A stretch of DNA of 64,000 bases from positions 1,550,001 to 1,614,000 of the forward strand of contig NC_014393.1 of the NCBI RefSeq assembly GCF_000145275.1. The letters are read 5' to 3'. A model generated the notes under the pieces. That model worked only from the letters and a program-made list of their open reading frames with translations. It was not told the DNA's origin and made no database searches. Numbering within the stretch: the first letter of the stretch is position 1; each line of letters starts with the position of its first letter. Position numbers and translations under genes: made by a program. Shown in pieces: positions 8,374 through 17,100 of the stretch. This stretch comes from Clostridium cellulovorans 743B (lineage in GTDB: Bacteria > Bacillota > Clostridia > Clostridiales > Clostridiaceae).

Positions 8374-9867
8374 TTGAAATATAGTTTAGGAATAGACTTT
8401 GGTACAAATAATGCAGTTATGGCTGTAGCTAATAGTATTGGCCAAGTTATGGTATTAAGGAATAAAGAAGGTAAAGTAAACACCCCCTCTGTCATTTACT
8501 TTGATAATGATGATATGGTTGTTGGAGATGAAGCAAAGGAACTTCAAGTATTGGGCGAAGGGAATATAGCTTTTTCTTTTAAGCGGAATATTGGAAATCA
8601 GTATTTTAAGGAACAACATAATGGAAAGCAATATAAAGCAGAAGAGTTTTTCTCATTAGTTATAAAAAAGTTAAAGGAAGATGCGGAGCTTAGACTAAAC
8701 ACTGAAATAAGCAAAGTTGTAATAACGGTGCCTGGAAAGTATAAAAGCTTTCAAAGAGAAGCTATAATAAAAGCCAGTAAAAATGCTGGATTTCAAAGTG
8801 TAAAATTATTAAATGAAACTACTGCTACGGCGATTGCATATAGCATTAAAACCTTTCAAAGAAATAAAAAGATTTTAATATATGATTTGGGTGCTGGTAC
8901 ATTTGAAGTAGCTCTTGTAAATATTACTTTAAAGAATATAGAAATACTAGCAACAGAAGGAACTACGGATCTAGGAAGCAATGAATGGGATGAAAGGATA
9001 GCTCTTTATCTTGTACATAAATTTAACGAGGATCATGGAATTTGGCTTTTGGACAGCCTTGACTTTTATAGAGATCTTTTGATAAAAGCAGAAAAAATAA
9101 AAAAGCAGTTAACTATAAGAAATTCTGTTGAAGTCAACCTTAGTTATGCCGGTGAAAAAGGTTGCTATAAAATAACTAGACAGGACTTTGAAAGGCTTAC
9201 AGAAGATTTACTTAATAGGACCCTTATTCTAACAAAAAAAATTTTTTCTAATGCGAATTTTTCGATAAAAGATGTAAATGAAGTGATTTTAGTAGGCTGT
9301 GGCTCTAAAATGCCCATGGTTATGGACGGAATTAATAAGCTTTTTGGTAAGATTTCAAAGGTGTTTTGCAACCTAAAGGAATCAGTAGCTATAGGGGCAG
9401 CTATTCATGGGAGTACACATTTACCATGGAAGGTTAAGACTATTCCTACAGGAAGAAAAGTTATTTCAGCTGCTGTTCACGGTATAGGAATAATATCTGT
9501 AAATGAAGAGGGAAACAAGCTTATAAATAAAATAGTTATACCTAAAGATACTAGAATACCTGTAGTAGTAAGAAAAAGTTATAAGTTAGCCACAAAAAAG
9601 CATCAAAATAATTACATAGAAATATATGTACTTCAAGGGGATAATGAAAGTCTACAAAGATGTACTATCGTAGGAAAGTATATTTTTACTGACATAAAGC
9701 ATATTACTGAAGATGGGGCAATTATAGATATTGAATATAGTTATACGGAAGAAGAGATAATTAATTTAAGAGCATACCAAAGAGAGACGGGAAAAGTACT
9801 TTCTTTAAAGATTAAGAATGTTGAAACGGATATAGGACTGCTTAAACAGGAATTATTTATCCGATGA
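8374..9867 (+). CDS. Divergent Hsp70-family protein with altered phosphate-2 motif
   Basis: This is a paralogue of the preceding gene, 497 residues from the preferred TTG start at 8374; GGAGGGG (8361-8367) is 6 bases before it, while the ATG at 8356 would put the SD inside the gene. It keeps GIDFGTNNAVMAV, SFKRNIG and LLNETTATAIAY, but the canonical DLGGGTFD reads DLGAGTFE (171-178) and VGGSSRMP reads VGCGSKMP. The residues are conservative, so ATP may still bind, but the hydrolysis cycle could differ. A short beta-type C-terminal domain follows and no lid is visible. It may work as a heteromeric or regulatory partner of the first Hsp70; this is inference. Confidence 0.85.
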   Translation: MKYSLGIDFGTNNAVMAVANSIGQVMVLRNKEGKVNTPSVIYFDNDDMVVGDEAKELQVLGEGNIAFSFKRNIGNQYFKEQHNGKQYKAEEFFSLVIKKLKEDAELRLNTEISKVVITVPGKYKSFQREAIIKASKNAGFQSVKLLNETTATAIAYSIKTFQRNKKILIYDLGAGTFEVALVNITLKNIEILATEGTTDLGSNEWDERIALYLVHKFNEDHGIWLLDSLDFYRDLLIKAEKIKKQLTIRNSVEVNLSYAGEKGCYKITRQDFERLTEDLLNRTLILTKKIFSNANFSIKDVNEVILVGCGSKMPMVMDGINKLFGKISKVFCNLKESVAIGAAIHGSTHLPWKVKTIPTGRKVISAAVHGIGIISVNEEGNKLINKIVIPKDTRIPVVVRKSYKLATKKHQNNYIEIYVLQGDNESLQRCTIVGKYIFTDIKHITEDGAIIDIEYSYTEEEIINLRAYQRETGKVLSLKIKNVETDIGLLKQELFIR

Positions 9868-9981
9868 CTATTATTATAAAAAATAATGAAATATAGATTA
9901 TAAAATATGATAAATTATAGCATTGTAAGGTTTTTATCAGTTATTATATAGGTATATAATCGATAAAAAGGAGATGCTAAA

Positions 9982-10785
9982 ATGGAAAAACATTTATATG
10001 GATTAATAGGAGAAAAGCTAGGACATAGTCTTTCACCTCAAATACATGAAAGAATAATAGACCACTTGGGAGTAAAAGGGCATTATGATTTATATGAACT
10101 TGAAAGGAATCAAGTATGTGATGCAGTAAAAGCTTTTAAACTTTTAGGATTTAAGGGCATAAATGTTACTATTCCTTATAAGATAGATGTAATTGAGCAT
10201 TTAGATTGGATTTCAAAAGAAGCTGAGACAATAGGGGCAGTTAATACTGTTCATTTTAAGGATAATAAAGTTTTTGGATATAATACAGATTACTATGGCT
10301 TTGGAATGATGCTTGATGCTTTTGGAGTTTCAGTAGAAGGAAAGACTGTTGCAGTTCTTGGAACAGGTGGTTCAGCAAATAGCGTTATTTGCTATTTTAG
10401 GGATAAGGGTGCAAAGGAAATTGTACTAGTTAGCAGAGAGAAGAAAGATGGATGTATAACCTATGAAGAATTAGCCTTGTGTGGATCCATGGATGTAGTA
10501 GTAAATACCACACCAGTAGGAATGTTTCCTAAGGTAGAGAATTCGCCTGTAGATAAAGAAATTTTATCTAAGTTTAAAGTAGCTGTTGATTTAATATTCA
10601 ATCCAATGGAAACTTTATTTTTAAGGCATGCTAGGGAAGCAGGATTAAAAACGGTTAATGGATTATATATGCTTGTAGGACAGGCGATAAAAGCACAAGA
10701 AATATGGAATAATACAGTTATAGAAGATAAGGTTGTGGAACAAATATATCAATACATTTTAAAAGAATTTAGTCAGAAACTTTAG
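9982..10785 (+). CDS. aroE: Shikimate dehydrogenase AroE
   Basis: AroE reduces 3-dehydroshikimate to shikimate with NADPH in aromatic amino acid synthesis. The 267-residue protein has the shikimate-binding GEKLGHSLSPQIHE near the start, the catalytic lysine in NVTIPYK, the partner aspartate in YNTDYYGF, a GTGGSANSV dinucleotide-binding loop, and NTTPVGMFP. The length is normal. A TATAAT at 9955-9960 lies before an AAGGAG SD. It heads a probable aroE / J-like / map operon with gaps of 21 and 26 bases, which is an unusual set of neighbours for aroE. Confidence 0.95.
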   Translation: MEKHLYGLIGEKLGHSLSPQIHERIIDHLGVKGHYDLYELERNQVCDAVKAFKLLGFKGINVTIPYKIDVIEHLDWISKEAETIGAVNTVHFKDNKVFGYNTDYYGFGMMLDAFGVSVEGKTVAVLGTGGSANSVICYFRDKGAKEIVLVSREKKDGCITYEELALCGSMDVVVNTTPVGMFPKVENSPVDKEILSKFKVAVDLIFNPMETLFLRHAREAGLKTVNGLYMLVGQAIKAQEIWNNTVIEDKVVEQIYQYILKEFSQKL

Positions 10786-10806
10786 CAATTTATTTTAGGG
10801 GGGCGT

Positions 10807-12285
10807 ATGAAGAACTTAAATTATTTTACCCTTCTTGGTCTTTCCTTTGAACCTGTTGAAGAGGATGAAGAAAAGATAAAAAAAGCCATTGAAGTAAAAA
10901 GAGCATATTGGTCGTCTATGATTAATCATCCTAGTAAAAGTTTCGAAGCAAAGTTATTTTTGGAGAAGCTTCCAGAGATACAGAAAATAATGCTCGGAAA
11001 TAAAGAAGAACGATTAAAGTATGTCAAGGAGGCAAAAATACAAAGGGATAAGATATTAAGAGATGCAAAAATACGCTTAAGTAGAACTATATCAGTGTTA
11101 TCAGCAAAGGGATATATTACCTATGAAGAATTTGAAAGTATAGTTTCGAGATATCCGGAGCTGGGAAGAAGTTTTGTTTTAGCAAAGACTAAAATCCATC
11201 TAAAAGAAGCACCGAGAAAGCATAGTTTTGTTGAGCCATTGCTTTATAAAAAGATAAGAGTAAATTTAGATATTCTCAATATTACTTCATTATATAACTT
11301 TTTGAATATGAAAAATACTGCTACAATAGTAGAGCTTCAAGAAGCAAATGCTAGGATTTATGAGGAGATAAGACGTATTGGGAAAAAAGATATGAAGGCT
11401 ACAGCAAAGGGAGAACTTCACGGACTTTGCAAAATAGTCTTTAAAACAAGAAGTACAAAGGAAGAATATGATCAAATATTAAGAAAAGAGAAGCTTAATT
11501 ACATAGATGAAATTTTAGATATATGCGCTGTTAAAAGGGTAATATATGAAAATGAATATTCTATTATTAAAGAAATTATTATAGAAGATGGATTTTTAAA
11601 GGAAGAAGCAAAGGATTATATCCTAGGATATTGTATAAGAAATAAAGTTTGTCTTCTAGTTGGAGAAGAGATAAACAGCAAAGGATATATGGAGAAAAAC
11701 GCTGAAAAAAATCAAGTAGAAGCAACTAAAAATAAAGCAGATGGATATAAGTATAATGAGGATTTTATTGAAGTTACAAAAGATCCTTTAATTTATAAAC
11801 AGAATAAAAGTAATTATACTAAGGCTGAAAATAGAGGTAAGGAAAATACTGAAACGCAAAGTTACAAACATGAGGTTTATGATGTCTTGACTAAGGTTGG
11901 AGATCGATACATTAAGGTTTATTGGAAAAATCCAACTATTCCTCATTACATAGAAGTGTGGAAGAAAGAAGGAGATATCCCTATGTTTAGAGGTGATGGT
12001 CAGCTTATAGCTAAAACAAAAGCAATGGAAGTTATAGACTATCAAGTTGAAAACGGAAAAACCTATGGCTACTTAATCAAAGTTATATATACTAAAGATA
12101 ATAAAGAGTATGAAACGGAAGGAAGAACTTGTTTTGATACTCCGAAAGCTCCCAAAAATATAGATGAAACAAATGATTATAAGGAGTATACTTATAATAA
12201 GAATGTAAGTAGTAGTCAATCAAGAAATAAAGGGAAAAACACCTTTTTTGAAAGAGCTAAAAGCTTTTTTCAAGGATGGGTTTAG
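10807..12285 (+). CDS. J-domain-like protein with HPS in place of HPD
   Basis: The first 70 residues follow a J domain: NYFTLLGLS at the start, helix II with lysines and RAYWSSMINHP, and a third helix ending NKEERLKYV, like the usual ...LSDPEKRAKYD. The signature HPD, needed to stimulate Hsp70 ATPase, is HPS (41-43). The middle (about 80-330) is charged and largely helical. The end holds a beta-rich domain (YWKNPTIPHYIEVWKKEG...) resembling a fibronectin-III fold, then a basic tail. With Hsp70 and GrpE-like genes just upstream it is probably a co-chaperone or scaffold of that module, possibly one that binds Hsp70 without triggering hydrolysis. It is 492 residues long, and I do not recognise a named family. 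Confidence 0.6.
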   Translation: MKNLNYFTLLGLSFEPVEEDEEKIKKAIEVKRAYWSSMINHPSKSFEAKLFLEKLPEIQKIMLGNKEERLKYVKEAKIQRDKILRDAKIRLSRTISVLSAKGYITYEEFESIVSRYPELGRSFVLAKTKIHLKEAPRKHSFVEPLLYKKIRVNLDILNITSLYNFLNMKNTATIVELQEANARIYEEIRRIGKKDMKATAKGELHGLCKIVFKTRSTKEEYDQILRKEKLNYIDEILDICAVKRVIYENEYSIIKEIIIEDGFLKEEAKDYILGYCIRNKVCLLVGEEINSKGYMEKNAEKNQVEATKNKADGYKYNEDFIEVTKDPLIYKQNKSNYTKAENRGKENTETQSYKHEVYDVLTKVGDRYIKVYWKNPTIPHYIEVWKKEGDIPMFRGDGQLIAKTKAMEVIDYQVENGKTYGYLIKVIYTKDNKEYETEGRTCFDTPKAPKNIDETNDYKEYTYNKNVSSSQSRNKGKNTFFERAKSFFQGWV

Positions 12286-12311
12286 ATAATGAAATAAGGA
12301 GATAAAAACAG

Positions 12312-13175
12312 ATGAAATTAAATAGAAACGATGAGTGCTGGTGTGGATCTGGAAAGAAGTATAAAAAGTGTCACATCGATATGGATTTGAAGTTGGAAGA
12401 GATGGAGAAGGTTGGTTATGAAATACCACCAAGAAATATAATAAAAACACCAGAACAAATCGAAGGAATGAGAAAAAGTGCAAAGATAACAACTGGAATA
12501 CTTGATTTAGTTGAAGAAAAAATAAAAGAAGGAATGTCAACAGAGGAAATAGATATTCTTGTCTATAACTACACTATAGAACATGGTGGGATCCCAGCAG
12601 ATTTAAATTATGATGGATATCCTAAGAGTGTATGTGTGTCTAGGAATGATATAGTATGTCATGGAATTCCAAATAAAGAGGAAAAGCTCTTAAATGGAGA
12701 TATAGTCAATGTGGATGTATCTACAATATTAGATGGATACTATTCCGATGCTAGTAGAATGTACTTGATCGGAGAGGTTTCAGAAGAAGCACAAAGACTA
12801 GTTAGAGTATCAAAAGAGTGTTTATATAAAGGTATAGAGGCTGTTAAACCATATAACACATTAGGCGATATGGCCAATGCAATTCAAAGCCATGCAGAAG
12901 CTAACGGATATTCTGTTGTAGTTGAATTTGGAGGGCATGGAATAGGACTAGGATTTCATGAAGATCCATTTGTACCCCATGTAGGAAAACCAGGAGAAGG
13001 AATGGTTATGGTACCAGGAATGACTTTTACTATAGAACCAATGATCAACCAAGGAGCACCAGACATAGCTATCCTAGACGATGAGTGGACGGTAGTAACA
13101 GATGACGGTTCATTAACCGCACAGTGGGAACACACAGTCCTAGTAACAGAAACCGGCGTAGAAATATTAACATAA
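12312..13175 (+). CDS. map: Methionine aminopeptidase type I with N-terminal SEC-C zinc motif
   Basis: MetAP removes the initiator methionine from new proteins. The catalytic domain shows the metal ligands in order: aspartates in NVDVSTILDGYYSDAS, histidine in FGGHGIGLGFHE, glutamate in FTIEPM and glutamate in QWEHT. The first 25 residues add a SEC-C-like cysteine-rich motif, CWCGSGKKYKKCH, which in this longer MetAP subgroup is thought to bind zinc and help ribosome docking. The 287-residue length fits that subgroup. It is the last gene of the aroE operon and is followed at once by the twin-hairpin element. Confidence 0.95.
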   Translation: MKLNRNDECWCGSGKKYKKCHIDMDLKLEEMEKVGYEIPPRNIIKTPEQIEGMRKSAKITTGILDLVEEKIKEGMSTEEIDILVYNYTIEHGGIPADLNYDGYPKSVCVSRNDIVCHGIPNKEEKLLNGDIVNVDVSTILDGYYSDASRMYLIGEVSEEAQRLVRVSKECLYKGIEAVKPYNTLGDMANAIQSHAEANGYSVVVEFGGHGIGLGFHEDPFVPHVGKPGEGMVMVPGMTFTIEPMINQGAPDIAILDDEWTVVTDDGSLTAQWEHTVLVTETGVEILT

Positions 13176-13180
13176 GTGAC

Positions 13181-13314
13181 GCTCTAAATCTTCGATTTAG
13201 CTAGCGGAACTTACTCCTCCGAGGAATCGAGGAGGAGTTTCCTTTAAGGAATGCTCTAAATCTTCGATTTAGTCAGCGGAACTTACTCCCCTGAGGAATC
13301 GAGGGAGTTTTTTT
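13181..13314 (+). terminator. Duplicated twin-hairpin terminator element
   Basis: Two near-identical 70-base units lie in tandem (13181-13252 and 13253-13314). Each has a hairpin CTAAATC-TTC-GATTTAG and then a second hairpin: ACTCCTCC/GGAGGAGT (13213-13220 with 13231-13238) in unit one, and ACTCCC/GGGAGT (13285-13290 with 13303-13308) in unit two. Only the second unit has a long T tract (13308-13314), so it is the likely transcript end for map. The first unit is an older or weaker copy. Confidence 0.75.
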
Positions 13315-13315
13315 A

Positions 13316-13864
13316 TGTCCATTTTAATTAGAGCACTCCAGTTAGGTATACTAGCGTATCTATATTATAGAATATATTACTTAAGGCATATAAAAGATGA
13401 TTACTAAAGTAAGTATAAAATTATGGAATTTTAAATTAACATTTAAATATAGAGAAATAAATTGGATATATGTAAGTATTATCAAGATTTCTTTCGCATA
13501 ATAGGGATAAACACTACTGTCTGTGTAAACGTTTATGAATATATATAAATACTAGATTTGTAGTAACGTGATGATACTATCATCTATAGGAGCTGTGTTC
13601 ATTGTTTCTTTTCTATTTTTGATAAGTAATTACTTATGGTTAAGTTATTGCATTTAATTAAACTGAAAAGATCAATGTTCATATAAAATAACAAATCAAA
13701 GAAATGGAGTAGGGGGAGATAGGCGAAATCAATGTTTTTTTAGATTATTTATTTAAGATGAGAGAGAGAATACTATTTTATGGGGGTGAGAGTAACTAAG
13801 AAATGTTAACAGTTGTACTGCTATAATTTTATCTGTGCATAGCTAAATGAAAGTGTGTCTTGGT
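13316..13864. other. Long leader region, no gene seen
   Basis: These 550 bases carry no credible coding frame. A palindromic TAAACGTTTA at about 13526-13535 is part of a weak cre-like sequence. A 13-codon frame from ATG 13758 (MRERILFYGG...) lacks a good SD. The stretch is the far upstream region of the GH98 gene and may hold its promoter. Confidence 0.4.
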
Positions 13865-13880
13865 TTGAAAACGATTACAA
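13865..13880 (+). promoter_or_regulatory. cre-type catabolite control site
   Basis: TTGAAAACGATTACAA fits the Gram-positive cre consensus WTGNAANCGNWWNCAW at every fixed position. It lies 180 bases before the GH98 start and just before a mini-ORF SD. A second, one-base-short version (TGGAAACGATACA) occurs at about 13985-13997. CcpA repression of a plant-polysaccharide hydrolase is expected biology; binding here is inferred. Confidence 0.65.
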
Positions 13881-13893
13881 AAGAGGTGGTCTT

Positions 13894-13947
13894 ATGAGCA
13901 CATTTACTTATGCAGGTACATACATTAAAACCATAAGTTTATTTTGA
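13894..13947 (+). CDS. 17-codon mini-ORF with strong SD in the GH98 leader
   Basis: GAGGTGG (13883-13889) stands 4 bases before ATG 13894, which opens a 17-residue frame starting MSTFTYAGTYIK and ending at TGA 13945-13947. It sits directly downstream of the cre site. It could be a leader peptide or the first codons of a lost gene. Nothing in its sequence names a function. Confidence 0.3.
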   Translation: MSTFTYAGTYIKTISLF

Positions 13948-14058
13948 CATGAGGATTTTAAGACAAGATTCAATATAAGCTTACTGGAAACGATACAAAA
14001 AAATATCTAAAAATAAAGTATATTTAGACTTAGTCTATAAATTAATGAGGTGAATTTT

Positions 14059-17000
14059 ATGAAGATCAAAAGATTCTTTGCTATGCTGATATCTGCAGTA
14101 ATGATGATCAGCATGATTTCTTTCCTTCCCTTTGAAGGAAAGTCAGGTGCTAATAAATCTGGCATTTTAGGTGGAATTGAAGCATTGGCGAATCAGTCAT
14201 TGAACATTACACCACTTACAGCTTATGCTGCCACAACAAGTAATCTGCGACGCCCTGTGTCATCGGAACAACCAATGCTGATTGTACATATTGACACATG
14301 GAATTACGCGGATCCAGCAAAAATAATTGACTTAATTCCGGAGGATATTTTGCCATATGTTGTATTCAACATTTCCCTCTCCATTAACTGGGACAGTACA
14401 AACAATAAATGGTTAATGGTTCAAGATGGATATCAAACTGCAAAGTCATGGCTAAAAACATGCTCTGATAAAGGTGTGTGGACAATGATTCAACCTTCAA
14501 GTGGTGGACAGTGTCACTTCCCTGATTATTCTGCCAACTATGATTTTGAAAATACGCTTTTTGCAGAGTTTTTCAGAGATTATCCAAGTTTTATCGGCTA
14601 TAACTACAGCGAACAATTTTGGGGGTTTCAATCTGAAGATTTTCCTGTAACGCCTCTCCAACGTTATCAGCATTTTGCAGGACTTCTGAAATTATGTAAC
14701 AAATACGGTGGATATCTCAACATCAGTTGGTGTGCAAATCAGTGGAGCTCGCCGCTGAATCCAATTGCAATGCTAAAAAAGTGTACTGAATGGAGAGAAG
14801 CGTGCAGTCTATATTCTGAAAACTATATCCTTGAAGAAAAATACACACAAGGTAGCTTTATTGAGGATGTAGAAAGTGAAGTGCTTGGAGCCTATCTTTC
14901 TGGTAACTGTGGTAATTTTGGAGTAAGATACGATGAAACAGGCTGGACTGATCGCTCAGCAGATGATAAACCACTTTCTTCGAAAAATCAATACAGAGTA
15001 TCCACAGGTCTTCCGATTGTTCTTGAAAGAATGGCCTTCAATGGTGCTACGATAATTGATGGACCAGAACTTATATGGGCAGATGATTTCAAAGAAGTTG
15101 GGGGCGTTAAGGATAGCGAGGGCTACAATGTGCGTTCATGGGCAATGCATGACCAGTACCAGAATGATTTTCTTGATGTATTTCGTAAGGTAATTAGCGG
15201 AACCATAAAAATCCCAACCCGTCAGGAAGTAATTGACCGTACAAAGGTTGTAGTGATTCAGGATAATACTACTGGTGACGACCATAACAAATATAGCACT
15301 TATGCGACTTTATTTGAGGGCTTATATAGAATGCCTGGTGATGGAAATCTCAAGGATAATACCAATCTATACAAAAGCACTGGACGATATCCTACAATTC
15401 CTACTGTATATGCACTTAATGATGAGTTGGCAAAATCATTTGATGTGCAGCTAAGACAATCTCAGCTTTCCTCTAGATGGACAACTATTGCCGCTAAACA
15501 AAATGAATTTAATAAGCTATTTCCATCAGAATATTCGGGAAATTGCTATGCGGGAAGATATGAGAATACATGGGTGACATATAATCCGAATAAAATTGGT
15601 ACTGCAGCAGGTGGCTATCTAGCTTTGAAGTACAACACCTGTAAGCAGATGGAGGTTACCTACTCTGAATATGCATCGGGTTTGATTAATGAATACAGTG
15701 ATCATATTAATATCTACCTCAATAACTATGATGAGGACAATAAGACAACACTGAAAACAAATACTTTCAAATTTTATGGCTGTACTTCTAACCCTACTTT
15801 TACATATAAGGACAGAGGGGTCAATCAGGCGAAAAGTATCGTTTCTGGAAGTTTGAGTAGCGATGGCACTTATACGCTGACTGTTCAGCATAATGGCCCA
15901 CTTGATTTGACTGTTAATTGCTCTGGTGCAGAAACCAATCGTTTGAAAAACTATTCAACTGCTACAGTGACTAAGCCAGCAAGTGCTTCTTTTTATACTG
16001 GTACTCGTCAATACGAAGGCGAATTCTTTGATACTAAGAATGTTGAGGGTAATGTAGCAAATGGATGCAGTAGTGGAATTACAGGCTACTGGGGACAGGG
16101 CTTTATGAAATTTGGTACAAAATCCACGGCTGCGGTTAAGGATACAGTAACAACCACCAAAGCTGGTAGCTTTGATTGGACACTTCGCTATGCTGTTACT
16201 TCTGACATCAATTGTGTTGATTTGTATGTAAATGGAACTAAGGTAAAGACTCTCTCTCTTTCTAAGGGAGCGTCCCTCAGTGATTGGAAAACCATAAAAC
16301 AGTCCATTTCATTGAACAAAGGTGATAACAAGGTAGAAGTGAAAGCAACGGCAACTTTAGCTAGCACATTGTATTTGGACAATTTTGTTGTATCAGGTGA
16401 TTTCGGAGATGCAACAGTGACAGCGCCAACAACACCAACAGTACCAACAATGGGAAATACCGTAACATTAAACGATGGATGGTATTGCATTAAAAATGTT
16501 AATGCACAGAAATACCTTCAAGTTGCAAAGAATATAGGACAAGCAGCTCAAAATGTTGAACTTGGTACAGGTTCAGGAGCTATTGGCCAAAAATGGTACC
16601 TGAAAAATGTGGGCAATGGTTATGTAACCTTAAAAAGTGCATTAGGTGAATTTATGGTTGATGTAGCCAATGGCGAAGATAAAGATGGTACAAATATTCA
16701 GATTTACAATGCATATTCAAATAATGCACAGAAGTTTTCTATCAAAGCTCCGTCAACAGCGGGGGCATATGCAATTGCAACTATGGCTAGTAATCAAACT
16801 AAAGTATTAGATGATTATAACTTTGAAACTGCTGAGGGTACAAAGGTATGTCAGTGGACTTATGGAGGTAAGAATAATCAATTGTGGACATTTGAAGAAA
16901 CTAAATATTCTAATACAATAATTGGTGATGTTAACGATGATGATAAAGTTAATTCACTAGATTATGCATTATTAAAAAGTTATTTACTTGGAAACCCAAC

Positions 17001-17100
17001 TAATATAAATACTGAAAATGCTGATTTAAATAGTGATGGAAAGATTAATGCTCTTGATTTTGCTAATTTGAAAGTTTTTATATTGGGTAAAGTTGCATGA
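14059..17100 (+). CDS. Cellulosomal glycoside hydrolase family 98 protein with CBMs and dockerin
   Basis: This secreted modular enzyme has 1,013 residues from ATG 14059 (the GTG at 14050 overlaps the GAGGTG SD). A signal peptide probably ends near LTAYA. The GH98 catalytic domain (about 55-380) opens with MLIVHIDTWNYADPAK and contains NYSEQFWGF, whose glutamate is a candidate catalytic acid. A beta-rich GH98 C-terminal region follows, then a CBM6/35-like module (about 650-780), a ricin-type/CBM13-like trefoil (about 797-953) and a type I dockerin (about 955-1013) with two calcium-binding repeats, DVNDDDKVNSLDYALLK and DLNSDGKINALDFANLK. The dockerin should plug it into a cellulosome scaffoldin. 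GH98 enzymes include endo-xylanases and blood-group endo-galactosidases; in this setting a hemicellulase is more likely, but specificity cannot be read. Confidence 0.88.
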   Translation: MKIKRFFAMLISAVMMISMISFLPFEGKSGANKSGILGGIEALANQSLNITPLTAYAATTSNLRRPVSSEQPMLIVHIDTWNYADPAKIIDLIPEDILPYVVFNISLSINWDSTNNKWLMVQDGYQTAKSWLKTCSDKGVWTMIQPSSGGQCHFPDYSANYDFENTLFAEFFRDYPSFIGYNYSEQFWGFQSEDFPVTPLQRYQHFAGLLKLCNKYGGYLNISWCANQWSSPLNPIAMLKKCTEWREACSLYSENYILEEKYTQGSFIEDVESEVLGAYLSGNCGNFGVRYDETGWTDRSADDKPLSSKNQYRVSTGLPIVLERMAFNGATIIDGPELIWADDFKEVGGVKDSEGYNVRSWAMHDQYQNDFLDVFRKVISGTIKIPTRQEVIDRTKVVVIQDNTTGDDHNKYSTYATLFEGLYRMPGDGNLKDNTNLYKSTGRYPTIPTVYALNDELAKSFDVQLRQSQLSSRWTTIAAKQNEFNKLFPSEYSGNCYAGRYENTWVTYNPNKIGTAAGGYLALKYNTCKQMEVTYSEYASGLINEYSDHINIYLNNYDEDNKTTLKTNTFKFYGCTSNPTFTYKDRGVNQAKSIVSGSLSSDGTYTLTVQHNGPLDLTVNCSGAETNRLKNYSTATVTKPASASFYTGTRQYEGEFFDTKNVEGNVANGCSSGITGYWGQGFMKFGTKSTAAVKDTVTTTKAGSFDWTLRYAVTSDINCVDLYVNGTKVKTLSLSKGASLSDWKTIKQSISLNKGDNKVEVKATATLASTLYLDNFVVSGDFGDATVTAPTTPTVPTMGNTVTLNDGWYCIKNVNAQKYLQVAKNIGQAAQNVELGTGSGAIGQKWYLKNVGNGYVTLKSALGEFMVDVANGEDKDGTNIQIYNAYSNNAQKFSIKAPSTAGAYAIATMASNQTKVLDDYNFETAEGTKVCQWTYGGKNNQLWTFEETKYSNTIIGDVNDDDKVNSLDYALLKSYLLGNPTNINTENADLNSDGKINALDFANLKVFILGKVA

